Assembly: GCA_032622095.1 (NCBI GenBank)
Contig: CP136063.1
Coordinates: 148,109,379-148,173,378 of the forward strand
Reading direction: 5' to 3'
From: Siphonodentalium dalli
Lineage: Eukaryota > Mollusca > Scaphopoda > Gadilida > Siphonodentaliidae
Length of the DNA stretch: 64,000 nt
Below the pieces are notes generated by a model. It saw only the letters and a program-made list of their open reading frames with translations, was not told the DNA's origin and made no database searches. Within the stretch, counting starts at the first letter, position 1; each line of letters starts with the position of its first letter. This document shows, piece by piece, positions 1 to 12,458 of this stretch. A program made the position numbers and the translations under genes.

Positions 1-1020
1 TAGTTTCTGCATGTACCTGATGTCTTTTTCAGATGTTTACCACTTACAAATTGCGGTTTTGATTTTACCGCGATCTTGAAGTTGAAACAATGGGAAATTG
101 TTTACTCAATGCGATGTATTTCACGCCGTGTCTGTCGCGGTTTCATGTCAAGAAATTTGGTCAAATGATATCGAGACACTGACATTGGTGGGTTATAACG
201 TTGTGGTGTTTTGTATTTTCTGAAAGTACATGTATATAGGGCGAATGTACTGACTGTCAATTTTCGACAAAAGCCACATCGCTGGTTTGTTTATAGGGCA
301 ACGAGCTAGTAACGGAAGTCAGTGCCAAGGGCGTAAACTCTATAATCTACTCTGTAACGTCGCCGGCATGTACTGCGTAACGGTGACGTCATGGAGTGAA
401 ATCGGTAGGGTGACACCAACCTACGAATCTGACTGATCGCCATACTGTTGCGCGAGCGCACGTAATGAGATTGTAATATGAATGGATTATTGTAGTCGAT
501 TTCAACTGGGAATAGGTTATACTGGCGCACCTCTGCCCGCCTGTCAACCTGTACGTCCGTCTAGCCGTGTGTCCATCCATGCATCTGTATGTATACGTCC
601 GTCCGATGTCTGTTCGGCGGACTTTAGGTCTGAATCAGTATTCTGTGTTTTGCGCCATATTTTCGGACAAGAATTATGCTCGCAAAATGAATCAACGGTG
701 TGTTCTGTCGACAAATATTTCTCGTGGGGTATATCATCATGACATAGGTATTCAAACTGGTGTCATTTGGGTTCTCATTCTACCGACAAACGCAGCAAAT
801 GCTAAGTGCGGTTTGGAACCCCCGAGTCCACCCCCCGGGTCTGTGTTTTACACTACTAATTCATCAATCTAATCGACTTGAATGTGTGCATGTGTCGAGA
901 ATGTTACCACTTGGTGATCAGCAATCAGAATCGCGGGTACTAAATAACAAACGCTCTTTATATAAAAACAAAACTGAAAGTTTGATATAAACTCTTTAAA
1001 CTTGGATCAAGCCTTGTTAT
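1..1020. other. Non-coding, old repeat fragments
   Basis: I recognise no exon or RNA gene here. The stretch at about 640-900 (a GGACAAGAATTATG block followed by a GTTTGGAACCC...CGAGTCCACC block) is a diverged copy of 3100-3290 and, in part, of 5855-5960. It therefore belongs to the same old repeat complex that fills 3-6.7 kb. The short open frames are not conserved between these copies, so they are not coding. Confidence 0.5.
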
Positions 1021-2975
1021 TAGCTCAACTTTACTTTGTAAAGTTTGAGCTATTGCCATGGCTTTGTCGTCCGTCGTGCGTGTGTGCGTAAGGCGTCAAC
1101 AATACAGGCTACAGGTCGTACCTTTGATCGGATCATATGAAATTTGTCATAGCTGTTGACATCAACATTTATACCGGAATGATTCATTTTGGGGTCATTC
1201 GGAAAAAAAACATGGCCGCCAGCGGCCATCTTAGATTTCAAAATTCAATCCATTAGTACGGGCTACAGGCCGTACTGTTCGTCTGATAGTCATGAAATTT
1301 GTCATGGATGTTAATATTGACATTTAGATGGGAACTAGTAATTTTGGGGTCATTCGGCCAAAAAACATGGCCACCAGCAGCCATCTTGGATTTTACTCTT
1401 TGTATGACTAAATCCTTTAGCACGGGCTACAGGTCCTACCTTTAGTCTGATCATCATGAAATTTGTCATGGCTGTTGAAATTGGAATGTAGATGGGAACG
1501 AGTCATTTTGGGGTCAATAGGACAAAAAACATGGCCGCCAGTGGCCATCTTTGTTTTCAAAATTCAATCCATTAGCACGGGCCACAGGTCGAATTGTTCG
1601 TCTTATCATCATGAAATTTGTCATGGATGTTAGTATTGACATGTAGATGGGAACGAGTAATTTTGGGTTCATTCGGCCCAAAAACATGGACGCCAGCAGC
1701 CATCTTGGATTTTACTCTTTGTATGACTAAATCCTTTAGCACGGGCTACAGGTAGTACCTTTAGTCTGATCATCATAAAATTTGTCATGGATGTTAACAA
1801 TGACATGTAGATTGGAACGAGTCATTTTGGGGTAATTCGGCCAAAAAACATGGCCGAAAGCAGCCGTCTTGGATTTTACTCTTTGTATGACTAAATCCTT
1901 TAGCAAAGGCTACAGGTCGTACCTTTAGTCTGATCATCATAAAATTTGTCATGGATGTTACCAATGACATGTAGATGGGAACGAGTCATTTTTGGGTCAT
2001 TCGGGCAAAAAACATGGCCGCCAGCAGCCATCTTGGATTCTATTCTTTTTATGACTAAATCCTTTAGCATGGGCTACAGGTCGTACCTTTAGTCTGATCA
2101 TCATGAAATTTGTCATGGCTGTTGAAATTGGAATGTAGATGGGAACGAGTCATTTTGGGGTCATTCGGACAAAAAACATGGCCGCCAGTGGCCATCTTTG
2201 ATTTCAAAATTCAATCCATTAGCAAGGGCCACAGGTCGTACTGTTTATCTGATCATCATGAAATTTGTCATGGATGTTAATATTGACATGTAGATGGGAA
2301 CGAGTCATTTTGGGGTCATTCGGCCATAAAACATGGCCGCCAGCAGCCATCTTGAATTTTACTCTTTGTATGACTAAATCCTTTAGCACGGGCTACAGGT
2401 CGTACCTTTAGTCTGATCATCATAAAATTTGTCATGGATGTTAACAATGACATGTAGATGGGAACGAGTCATTTTGGGTTCATTCAGCCAAAAAACATGG
2501 CCGCCAGCAGCCACCTTGGATTTTACTCTTTGTATGACTAAATCCTTTAGCACAGGCTACAGGTCGTACCTTTAGTCTGATCATCATAAAATTTGTCATA
2601 GATGTTAATATTGACATGTAGATGGGAACGAGTCATTTTGGGGGTCATTCGGCCAAAAAACATGGCCGCCAGCAGCCATCTTGGATTTTACTCTTTGTAT
2701 GACTAAATCCTTTAGCACGGGCTACAGGTCGTACCTTTAGTCTGATCATCATGAAATTTGTCATGGATGTTAACAATAACCTGTAGATGGGAACGAGTCA
2801 TTTTGGGGTCATTCGGCCAAAAAACATGGCCGCCAGCAGCCATCTTGGATTTTAGTCTGTGTGTGACTAAATTCTTTACTGCTCAATTTTACACTCCTTT
2901 TTACTCTCTCTATTCATTGCTCATCACAAAAAAATTACCTTCTTTACAAAGTTGAGCTACAGTGTCATGGACACT
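1021..2975 (+). mobile_element. Non-autonomous element with ~160 bp tandem core, copy 1
   Basis: About eleven head-to-tail units of 154-165 bp. Each carries the landmarks TCATGAAATTTGTCATGG, GATGGGAACGAGTCATTTTG and AACATGGCCGCCAGCAGCCA; the last recurs near 1209, 1364, 1530, 1683, 1846, 2012, 2178, 2331, 2498, 2661 and 2825. The array starts with TAGCTCAACTTT, which itself folds into a hairpin ending TTTGAGCTA, and closes with AAAGTTGAGCTACAGTGTC, so the two ends are inverted relative to each other. The same unit, leader and trailer recur at 51747-53860, so this is a dispersed element and not a local satellite. The layout resembles bivalve non-autonomous elements with ~160 bp core repeats (pearl/CvA type); that comparison is from memory. 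There is no protein. Confidence 0.8.
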
Positions 2976-5900
2976 TTCATTTCAATATATGCCCATCGTA
3001 GGATAGACTACGATGTCACATTTCTCAGAAATTGGGCACTTTGTGTTTTATTCCACAATAAAATGTGCAACAGAATCGTGAGTGCAGTTTGAATACCACC
3101 TTATTTTTGGACAAGAATTATGGTCCTAAAATGAGCCAATGATGTATTTTTTTAATTATATTAAGTCATGGAATATATCACCATGGCATATGCATTCAAA
3201 TCGGCATAATTTGGGCTTTCATTTTATCATACACACAGCCAATCCTAAATGCGGCTTGAAATCTCCGCGTTCACCGTCGGATTTTCGATATGTACATTAT
3301 GTGTTCTACACATAATGTGTCTTGATCAAAAGATCTTCTCCCTCACCTTAAGTCACCGCCTTCAACCAGCCATGACCTGTCAGCGCAGATCGCACGCTAA
3401 TACACTACCAATAAACATGCATTTCCCGTCACCTTATATGACATGTGTCAGTCTAGACTTACAATACACTACGAATAAACATGAATGTCGCTGTCATTAG
3501 ACCGTAAACGTGACCATATATGACCTCTGTCAGTGAAGACATTCAATACACAAAGCTCACAGCTACCGATTAACACAGTTTCATTTCGTGGTCAACAGCT
3601 ATGACCGTCTTCCCTATGCTACTGTCATAATCAAAATAACTCTAACAAATATTTGGCATTAATGCGACGCTAGAGATTGGTCCGTCTGCGGCCTGAACTT
3701 ACTCAATCATACTTGAGTATGTGTATGTGTCAAGACTGTATTAAGATGCTCTAAAAGGTCGAGTAGTCTTCTCTCTCACCTTTTTATTGAGACTGTTACC
3801 GTAAAACTTTGGCAATTTTTAAGCCAATTTAATTCATGCATCTGATTCAGTCAGCAACCAAAATCAAGAAAGAGTGCAGGGAACAGCACACTGTATTCCG
3901 ACCTCCCTACCCGGTCTGCGGCATGAAATTATACTCAGATCATCATCAGACAATATACACTGCACATGGACTGCCGTCGGCTTTGTACACTAAGCATAAT
4001 TCCCAATATACTAGGCGTCTATAATCCCCCAATACACAGTGGATTGCTAATTGGAAATTACACATACCAGCAAAAGTTAATTGCCACTGTCTGACAGAGG
4101 TGAAAGGTTATACCCAAGTGATTGCAGACTATTGTAAAGAAATTGTTTCTTAATTTTGTTAGCGTTTCTTTACAAACATATCAAGAATTTAATAGATAAA
4201 TATATCATTTTCCGAGGTGAGGTTGGGCACCAGAGTTATTTCTTATGTTTGTAAGGGAATTGTTCCTAAATTTTTATAGCGTTTCTTCACCACATATCAA
4301 CAGGTAAATATACAATTTTCCGAGATGATGTATTTTATTAGTACTAAAGGCACCTGGGTGAATTTTGAAGTGTGTATGGGTATTATTGCGTTATCCTGAC
4401 AACGTTCCGTTACAAAATATCAAGACTTAATAGATAATTATACCATTTGTATGGGTGAGGTTGGACACCTGAGTGATTTTTTACGCCTGTAAGGGATATA
4501 TCCCGTGATGTTGATACATGGCGTTCCTTTACAAAATATCGAGACTTTAATACATAAATATATGATCCCTACTTATAATTCCCTTAATCATGACAAATAA
4601 ACAACTTTCGTTGAAATGCATTGCCGGATATGGATAAAGAGCGTTTGTCTAATTCATGCACAGAGACTTTAATATAATATAGCTTTCAGTTAAAAATGCA
4701 GACCGTACTTCGACGAGTTTGAGTCTATGTATCTATGTTTTTCTTTAAATAAGTGTTCAAATTAATTACAGTTCATTGCTAATCACAATTATCACATATA
4801 TTCCAGTATGTTTAATAAAGAGTGTCTATACGTGGTAGTAGTGATTCTGTTATATATCTTCTTTTTTTCTTCTTTTTTTTTTGAAGAGGTACCAGTCTCG
4901 ACACATGCACATATCAGCATGCATTTTCCAATACACAGCTATTGAACCAGAACTGTAATACAGACTCGGAGTTTTGTCACAATCAAAATAACTCAAACAA
5001 ATATTTGGTATTAGTGCGTCGCTAGGGATATATACCAGCGATCTTTATCTTGCAGCTTGTAGCCGCCTTCAACCAGCCTTGACAGTATATGACCTGTCAG
5101 CGCAGATCGCACGCTAATACACTACCAGTAAACATGCATGTCGCGTGACCTTATATGACATTTGTCTGTCAGTCTAGACTTGCAATACACTACCAATAAA
5201 CATGCATGTCGTGGTCATTAGCCGTGACCTTATATGACCTTTGTCAGTGAAGACATTCAATACACTCAGCTCGGTGTACGGCTACCGATAAACACCGTGA
5301 CTTTTCCATGTGGCCGTCAACAGCTATGACCGCCTTCCCTATGCTAATGTCATGTTCCCTTGGAAATACGTGAACCAAAATAACTCAAATATTTGGTATT
5401 ATTGCGACGCTAGAGATCGGCCTGTACATTTATTAACAATACTATTATATAATTTTTCATTATTTGTGGTATACTTATCAAACTATAACTCATATCACAT
5501 AAAAGCGAAAAGTGTTTGGCCATATACTGCACATGTCTATGCAAGTCTGAGTGAATTATACTCAAGATCAACAATAGGAATAAACTCGTCGTGTCGTAGA
5601 ATAATAACCATTGCCATTCCGATGTCGAAGTTATAGTCGGCCATGTCTTTCACAAATTCGAGGGTGTAATGATCCATACAGGTTCTGTGGGAAATTTATA
5701 GCACGGTGAAATGACATTGATGCCACCGACGAGATATCGCCATTCGCTTTGATGATCCAGTAAGTGTTGATGCATCAGTAGTGTTTGTACGAGGTTCACA
5801 GTGCATCGAATTACATGTTGTTGGATGCGTTTAGAGTATTTGTTTTTTTGGAACATGTAGGCCCTGAAGCGGTTTAAAACCCCCAAGTCCACGGGCGGAT

Positions 5901-6740
5901 TTTCAGTCAGAATATTCTGTGTTCATCAATATAATTGACTTGAGTATGTGTATGTGTCAAGACTGTATTAAGATGCTCTAAAAGGTCGAGTAGTCTTCTC
6001 TCTCACCTTTTTATTGAGACTGTTACCGTAAAACTTTGGCAATTTTTAAGCCAATTTAATTCATGCATCTGATTCAGTCAGCAACCAAAATCAAGAAAGA
6101 GTGCAGGGAACAGCACACTGTATTCCGACCTCCCTACCCGGTCTGCGGCATGAAATTATACTCAGATCATCATCAGACAATATACGCGGCACATGGACTG
6201 CCGTCGGCTTTGTAAACTAAACATAATCCCTAGTATACTAGGCGCCCATAATCCCCTAATACACAGTGTATTCGGTAGTATATTGGGAATGACACATACC
6301 AGCAATGTTAATTGCCGCTGTCTTCCACAGAGGTGAAAGGTTATACCCGAGTGATTTCTGACTATCATTGTAAAGAAATTGTTTCTTAATTTTGTTAACG
6401 TTTCTTTACAAGCATGTCAAGAATTTAATAGATAAATATACCATTTTCCGAGGTGAGGTTGGGCACCGGAGTTATTTCTTATGTTTGTAAAGGAATTGTT
6501 CATTAATTTTTATAGCGTTTCTTCGCCACATATCAACAGGTAAATATACAATTTTCCGAGATGATGTAAGGCACCTGAGTGAATTTGAAGTTTGTAAGTT
6601 TGCATTATCCTGACAACGTTCCTTTACAAAATATCAAGATTAAGCATGATAAATAAACAGCGTTCGTTTAAATGCATTGCAGGGTATGGATAAAGAGCAT
6701 TTGTCCAATTCATGCACAAGGACTTTAATAGAATATAGCC
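2976..6740. repeat. Complex duplicated repeat block
   Basis: Two long direct duplications are visible. About 3712-4690 matches about 5938-6740 (offset ~2226 bp at the left side), at first almost base for base: a run from GTGTATGTGTCAAGACTG through CGGTCTGCGGCATGAAAT is identical. A second pair is about 3346-3670 with 5060-5420, both containing GTCAGCGCAGATCGCACGC and several AATACACTACCAATAAACATG submotifs. The copies drift further right, with indels near 4560/6630. No conserved reading frame runs through the pairs and no splice-flanked exon was recognised. It is best read as a segmental duplication of an AT-rich repeat. Confidence 0.7.
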
Positions 6741-7790
6741 ATCAGAAAGGGGAACATTCCCTCTGTATAACTAGATATTTCCTGAGCCCCTCCCTTCTGG
6801 AGAAGTTGCCGAGATATTAAGAAACAAAAGTCGGGGTCCCAACCTCACTAAATTTACAGAGTGCATATGCTATAGATAATATTCGATGAATCTGCCGAAT
6901 TTATCACTTGAAACGCTGGGATATTTCCACGCTGTGGGAAGAACCTGGGAATTAATTTTGATGTCATCGGAAAGGGGAACATCCCCTCTGTATAACTAGA
7001 TATTTCCCGAGCCCCTCCCTTCTGGAGATGTTGCCGAGATATTAATAAACAAAAGTCGGGGTCCCAACCTCACTAAATTTACAGAGTCCATATGCTATAG
7101 ATAATAGTCGATGAATCTGTCGGATTTATCACTTGAAACGCTGGGATATTTCCACGCTGTGGGCATTAATTTTGATGTCATCGGAAAGGGGAACATTCCC
7201 ACTGTATAACTAGATATTTCCCGAGCCCCTCCCTTCTGGAGAAGTTGCCGAGATATTAAGAACCAAAAGTCGGGATCCCAACCTCACTAAATTTACAGAG
7301 TGCATATGCTATATATAATATTCGATGAATCTGCCGAATTTATCACTTGAACCGCTGGGATATTTCCACGCTATGGGAAGAGCCTGGGAATTAATTTTGA
7401 TGCCATTGGAAAGGGGAACATTCCCTCTGTATAACTAGATATTTCCCGAGCCCCTCCCTTCTGGAGAAGTTGCCGAGATATTAAGAAACAAAAGTCGGGA
7501 TCCCAACCTCACTAAATTTACAGAGTCCATATGCTATAGATAATAGTCGATGAATCTGCCGGATTTATCACTTGAAACGCTGGGATATTTCCACGCTGTG
7601 GGAAGAGCCTGGGCATTAATTTTGATGTCATCGGAAAGGGGAACATTCCTCTGTATAACTAGATATTTCCCGAGCCCCTCCCTTCTGGATAAGTTGCCGA
7701 GATATTAATAAACAAAAGTCGGGGTCCCAACCTCACTGAATTTACAGAGTATATTTCCCGACCCCCTCTCTTCAATATTTAGGTACACGA
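6736..7790. repeat. Tandem array, ~225 bp unit, five copies
   Basis: Units begin at GGAAAGGGGAACATTCCC near 6736, 6971, 7183, 7410 and 7636 (spacing ~212-235 bp). Each continues with CTCTGTATAACTAGATATTT, CCGAGCCCCTCCCTTCTGGA, a CGGGGTCCCAACCTCACTAA segment and a GAAACGCTGGGATATTTCCA segment. The copies are well preserved, with length changes mostly near the GGGAAGAGCCTGGG stretch. The last copy is truncated and degenerate, and its GAAACGCT runs straight into the piggyBac terminus at about 7849. No gene lies in the array. Confidence 0.85.
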
Positions 7791-7889
7791 ATGGCACTAT
7801 CATAGATAATGTTCGATAATTTGCCGAATTTATCACTGGAAACGCTCTTTCGTGGCCATGCAGCACCACAATCAGATCTGCCACTTCCA

Positions 7890-8420
7890 AGCATTCTATA
7901 TAGCATATGGATTGGGTATTTCTCAATAACTTTCGTATCTGCAGAGCTATTTTCATGAAACTTGGTATGCATGTAGGTACTGGTCTAGGGAATCTAAAAC
8001 ACACCCCAGTCCACCACAGACCTTGACCACAAACATGATGGCCACCACCCCAAAATATAAGAAAATTTCAGTATTTCTAAACAACTTTTGTATTTGTAGA
8101 GATATTTTCAATAAAGTTGGTATATAAGTAGGTACCAGTATTGGGGAATAGAAAATATGTTCTAGTTCGCCAGTGTCACGTGACCACGATCATGTGACCA
8201 CAAAACAAGATGGCCGCCATCCCGAAATATAAGAAAATATTGTATATTGCTGCTAAATACATATTGATTGGGTATTTCTCAATAACTTTTGTAGCTGTAG
8301 AGTTATGTTCATGTAACTTGGTGCACAGTCAGTTATTGGACTTGCGAATCGAAAACATGTCCAGACTGTCAGGGCCACGTGACCATAACCACGTGATCAC
8401 AAAACAAAATGGCCACACAC
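7890..8420. repeat. Subterminal tandem repeats of the piggyBac element
   Basis: Three to four diverged units of about 130-150 bp carry GGTATTTCTCAATAACTTT, a CATGAAACTTGGTATGCA type segment and a GTGACCACAAAACAAGATGG segment (near 8020, 8195 and 8390). The last unit runs into the 3' end of the transposase frame: homology to transposase stops at about 8410, where the AAAACAAAATGGCC repeat begins. This array therefore appears to have replaced the last codons of the transposase. Confidence 0.6.
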
Positions 8421-10077
8421 AATTATCTCTCAATACCCTTGGTTTCAAGGAGCCACAAACTTTACAGTCTGGCTTATACTTTAGGTTCTCAAATTTCTTC
8501 ATAAAATGTCGCTCAGTCAGTCTGAGTACGCTCTCAGTGTGGTCGCCGGAGCACTTTTGGATCCTCATTGGGATGAAATCCGATACCATCCTTGATACTA
8601 TTGATTTGCAAAATGCCATAGCCGTCATGTGCCTATCGGTCGTGTTCAAATCGTTGCGATACTGTATATAGCCGTTCACAAGTGCTGTTTCCACAACGCC
8701 ATGGTAAAGCAGTTAATACCACTTTTGAGACTTATGCGGATATGCGTATGTCCCCATCATCTGATTATACAAATCAACGCCTGCCATATTTGAATTATAG
8801 CGGTCCACCATTGTCGGCTTTTCAGCGGTGCGTTTCCAAGTTGGTTCTGAGTGGCATCGAATAGTTTTGTCTATTATATTGTTGGTATCAACAGTACTTA
8901 GTAGTGTGACACGCTTGGTATCTTGCCACGCACAGGCTACTAAACTGTCCGATCTGTAGAAGACTGGATCATCTCCTTTGTTTAGAGGGAGATTTTGCGG
9001 CTTCATGTCGATCGGCATGTGCTTCCTATTCGTGTTCACGGTACCACATGCTCCTATCCCATGATACATTAGCCAAGTAAAGAGTCTTGGACTGGAGTAA
9101 AAATTGTCCATATAAACGATATGACCCTTGTTTTCATAACCCGAAAGAAGACGTTTCACTACTTGTTCTGTGCACGACAAATGTGGATCAATTTCAAATT
9201 TTTTTTTAGCATCAGATAGCATGAAACTTTTGATCCCCCAATATTGTCGAAAGAACACTCTTCCCTTAAATTTGGTCATGGACTCATCGATTGAAAGATC
9301 TCTCCCAGGACAAAAATAGCATTCATATAGTGGATGCATGATGTCCTGCAAACGTTGAATCTTGAAAAGAGGATTATACCCAGGCTCACCCTTTTCTGCT
9401 TTTGAGCTGTTATCAGATAAATGAAAGAATGTCCTCAATAACTGGTATCTGTTCCTTGACATATCGCCGTGTCCCGTTTTAGTAAGCCAGTATTGACTCC
9501 AATACTCTTCCAATTTCGGTTTGCAACAGAGACCCATACTTATTTCAATTCCGACTGCAGCTGATATCTCTTCTAGTGTGGTGTCTTTCCATTCCCGTAA
9601 TCGTGAATGAGGAGGCAAATCAATTGGACTATCAAATGATTGTTCTGCATAACAGTTGGTTTCATCGCATATCAGTTGAAATGCAGTGTCAGTGAAGAAC
9701 AGCTTAAAATAATCTACCTGGATGAAATCTCTGGTATCGACCAACACACTTCGGGGTCGACGGTATGTTTTAATCCAGCATGGATCGAAAGGATCTTCAA
9801 TAGTGTATAATTGCCAATCACATTCTGTCAAATAATGTGCTGGAGTGTCTCCTACCTGTAATTTGACAGACATACCGCCATCACCGAAAGCTCCGATCAC
9901 ACCATTTCCAAATGTAGCGCTGCCGCCAGGGGTTAACATTCCCACACTAGACGCACTGTCGTCAGGCACGTAACCATTCTCACTGTCGGAATCACATTCG
10001 CTATCGGAGTCCATAAAAATACGCTCTAAAACCTCTGCCGAAACTAGCTCTGGTCCGAACTGTAACCGAATTTGCAT
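8329..10077 (-). pseudogene. piggyBac transposase (DDE_Tnp_1_7), broken
   Basis: The frame opens at ATG 10075-10077 with an acidic leader (SDSECDSDSENGY). It continues through the piggyBac transposase core. The three catalytic-aspartate neighbourhoods are visible: LSIDESMTKFKGR, IVYMDNFYSSPRLF and NMAGVDLYNQMM. At KSQKWY, residue 454, an in-frame TAA (8713-8715) stops it. The same frame then continues with VVETALVNGYIQYR and a C-terminal CKVCG...DNC piece of the cysteine-rich tail, down to about 8410, after which the frame is repeat sequence. Thus one nonsense codon plus loss of the end of the cysteine-rich domain inactivates an otherwise well kept gene. The loss is recent enough that no frameshift is seen over ~550 codons. 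Confidence 0.9.
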
Positions 10078-10279
10078 TCAACTTTGAAGGGTAAATAACT
10101 TTCTGACCCTTGACCAGGGGACATCAATAGATAATCATGTACACTGTTTTCACAGAACAAATAGAGGTACTCCCCATGGATTGATGTTATGGGACGAAGA
10201 TGTCAGGATTCGACTCAAGTCGCGATCAGCAGTGTATGGGTAATTCGACGCAAGTCGCGATCGGCAGTGAAATAGTTAA

Positions 10280-10622
10280 TTGAAATTAAATCGCACTGAT
10301 AGTTACGCACTAAAACATGTAACCCCAGTATAAAAATTGGATGAAACATTGATAATTTGTGGGAAGGCGCATGGAGTTGTGGAATTTTTTAGCAGGTTGA
10401 ATATATTTTCACATACAGGGAACTCATGCTTTAAATAACACAACATGTTATTATGAGATAGTTACTTAATTCTACATAGTAACTTATACCAAGAATTTAA
10501 TCATATGTAATAGTCCTGACTATAATTTGTATATACTAATATTCTACTACTAGAATAAAGTCTATCAGATTTATAGAGGTATTGACATAATATGAGCTTG
10601 TATAGAGTTGAGGTTATGTAGT
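10280..10622. other. AT-rich spacer between two transposons
   Basis: Nothing coding was recognised. The ~18 bp motif ATCAGATTTATAGAGGTA at about 10565 recurs in the same orientation at about 12492, on the far side of the integrase pseudogene. It may mark the flanks or ends of that element. Confidence 0.4.
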
Positions 10623-12194
10623 GATTTGTTTGAGAAGTACAGTAAATGTCCGAAATATCTTATTCCCAAGGATGATTACTTTAAGACAATAGAAGAAATC
10701 AAAGTTGCCAGTGAGTTATCAAACGCAAAGTCTTGTCGTGAATACTAACTGCTCAACAAGTTTGAAATTCTTCAATGTGGTGATATTCAGAAACTTATCA
10801 AGAAGCGCCAGACATCCGACGAACTGCCAGTCTACTATGCCAGCATAGAAGACACCTTCGACATAATCAAGAGGGCCCATGTCGCAACTGGTCATGGCGG
10901 TAGAGATAGAATGATGAAGGAGCTATCAGAGAAGTACGCCAATATTCTGAGAGATGACGTCGAGCTGTTCAAGTTGTTGTGCCAAGAGTGCCAGAAAAAG
11001 AGGAAACGTCCAATGACCAAGGGAGTAGTTGTGAAACCAATCCTGACGACGGAGTTCGCATCCAGAGGACAGATTGACCTTATCAACATGCAGTCCATGA
11101 GCCACAACAGTTTCAAGTGGATCATGGTGTACCAGGACCACTTGACCAAGTTTTGCATTCTATGACCACTGACTTCCAAACGAGCCACTGAGGTAGCGTT
11201 CCAGCTAGCTGACATCTTCCTCCTGATAGGCGCTCTTGTTATTCTGCAATCGGATAATGGTTCTGAGTTTACCGCGGCAATAATCACAGAACTTGCGTCC
11301 ATGTGGCCTGACCTGAAAATCATACTCAGAAAACCCAGACATCCACAGAGTTAGGGTTCAGTTGAGAGAGCTAATGGCGACATTAAAGACATGCTTGTGG
11401 CCTGGATGTCAGACAACAATTCCACAGATTGGACTATGGGGATCAAGTTTGTTCAGTTCACGAAGAATTCTTCTTATCACGCTGGAATTAAGAGGAGCCC
11501 TTATGCTGCAATGTTCGGAACAAGTGCCAGAGTTGGTCTTAGTTCAACATCTCTACCTACTGAAGTGATCAGCCGACTCAAGACTGAACAAGAGCTGCTC
11601 GCAACTCTAGCCCCAACAGAAGACACTTCATCACCAGACGAACTGCTACAACCTGAAACACCACCACAACAACAACAACCTTCTTCCACCGATCAACTTG
11701 ATCAACGACACACCAACATCATCAACCAGCGATCAGCAGCCAGCGCATCACAAACGGCACAAGCAGAACGAATGGTTAAGCGTAGTAGAATTGATCTTAT
11801 TGCTGGCCAAATAGGAGACAATGTTGCTGTTCTCATTCCTCAAGTAGATTGTGGCCGTGGCGATCCGCGAAACATTCTAGATGTGATTGTGAGTCGAGAT
11901 GACAACGACATGTACAAGATTGCTACAAGAAGTGGTATCCTGAAAGGCAGCTATTCGCGAAACCAATTCGACGTTTGTCCTGAACGACTTTTGACCGACA
12001 AAGACATTGACAAAAGAAACGAGCTCTCCCTACGACAGGCCATTACACAATCTTCGATAAGTGGAGGACAAGGTTTCGTGAAATGTTCCTGTAGTGGTCC
12101 GAACAAGTGTAAGACGAGAAGATGTAAATGTTTCAAGGTGGGACTACTCTGTAATAACCGGTGCCACATCAGTTTGAGCTGCTGGAACAAGTGA
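10623..12194 (+). pseudogene. KRBA2-like integrase/transposase (rve fold), broken
   Basis: One reading frame runs from about 10623 to TGA 12192-12194 and is cut by three stops: TAA 10746, TGA 11163 and TAG 11352. No frameshift is seen between them. In order: an N-terminal segment with the HH-CC finger remnant (HVATGHGGRDRM ... LCQEC), an rve integrase core with the expected acidic sites (GQIDLINMQS, LQSDNGSEF, GSVERANGDIK), a glutamine/proline-rich linker, and a cysteine-rich tail with CSCSGPNKCKTRRCKC and CNNRCH. This architecture matches KRAB-A domain-containing protein 2-like proteins, which derive from integrase-encoding elements (Ginger/Gypsy-integrase relatives; family from memory). No LTRs, gag or RT were seen, so a DNA-transposon origin is more likely than a retrovirus. 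Confidence 0.85.
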
Positions 12195-12316
12195 CTCTAA
12201 TCATTTGAAACTATTTCAATGTATATTACATTTATGATTTACTATTATGAATAAAAATTAAATCAAGTCCTAATTTTATGTTCACAATTGAAGTCCCCCG
12301 AACCAAAAAAAGTATT

Positions 12317-12458
12317 CAGTCATTTTGTGAAATGACTGACCACTAATTTCAGTCATTTCATGAAATGACTGGAAATTTCAGTCATTTCATGAAGTGACTG
12401 GCCCTTACAGTGATTTCACGAAATGACTGAAAATTTTAGTCATTTCACGAAATGACTG
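12317..12458. repeat. Five tandem 22 bp palindromes
   Basis: Palindromes at 12317-12338, 12350-12371, 12379-12400, 12408-12429 and 12437-12458, with spacing 33, 29, 29 and 29 bp. Each is a half-site close to CAGTCATTTCA followed by its reverse complement; the second is perfect and the others have one to three changes. They lie 120 bp downstream of the integrase pseudogene. Regularly spaced palindromes near an element end are often transposase binding sites, but this link is inferred from position only. Confidence 0.85.

Larger units (their letters stand above)
7849..10279 (-). mobile_element. piggyBac-family DNA transposon, decayed autonomous copy
   Basis: The right end is GCGATCGGCAGTGAAATAG directly before TTAA at 10276-10279. 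Read outward on the other strand this is a typical piggyBac end (TTAA, then a CTATTTCACTGCC type terminus). The left end, CTCTTTCGTGGCC followed by GCAGCACCACA, begins near 7849, but its TTAA is no longer intact. Between the ends lie the transposase pseudogene on the - strand and a set of subterminal repeats. Both ends match those of the 1.9 kb non-autonomous element at 39493-41426, which supports the boundaries. Piggybac elements are cut-and-paste transposons that insert at TTAA. Confidence 0.8.

Noticed and set aside
10623-12194. Integrase pseudogene as an LTR retrotransposon or endogenous retrovirus
   Set aside because: No LTR pair, primer-binding site, gag, protease or reverse transcriptase nearby. 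The domain set is that of KRBA2-like integrase-only elements.
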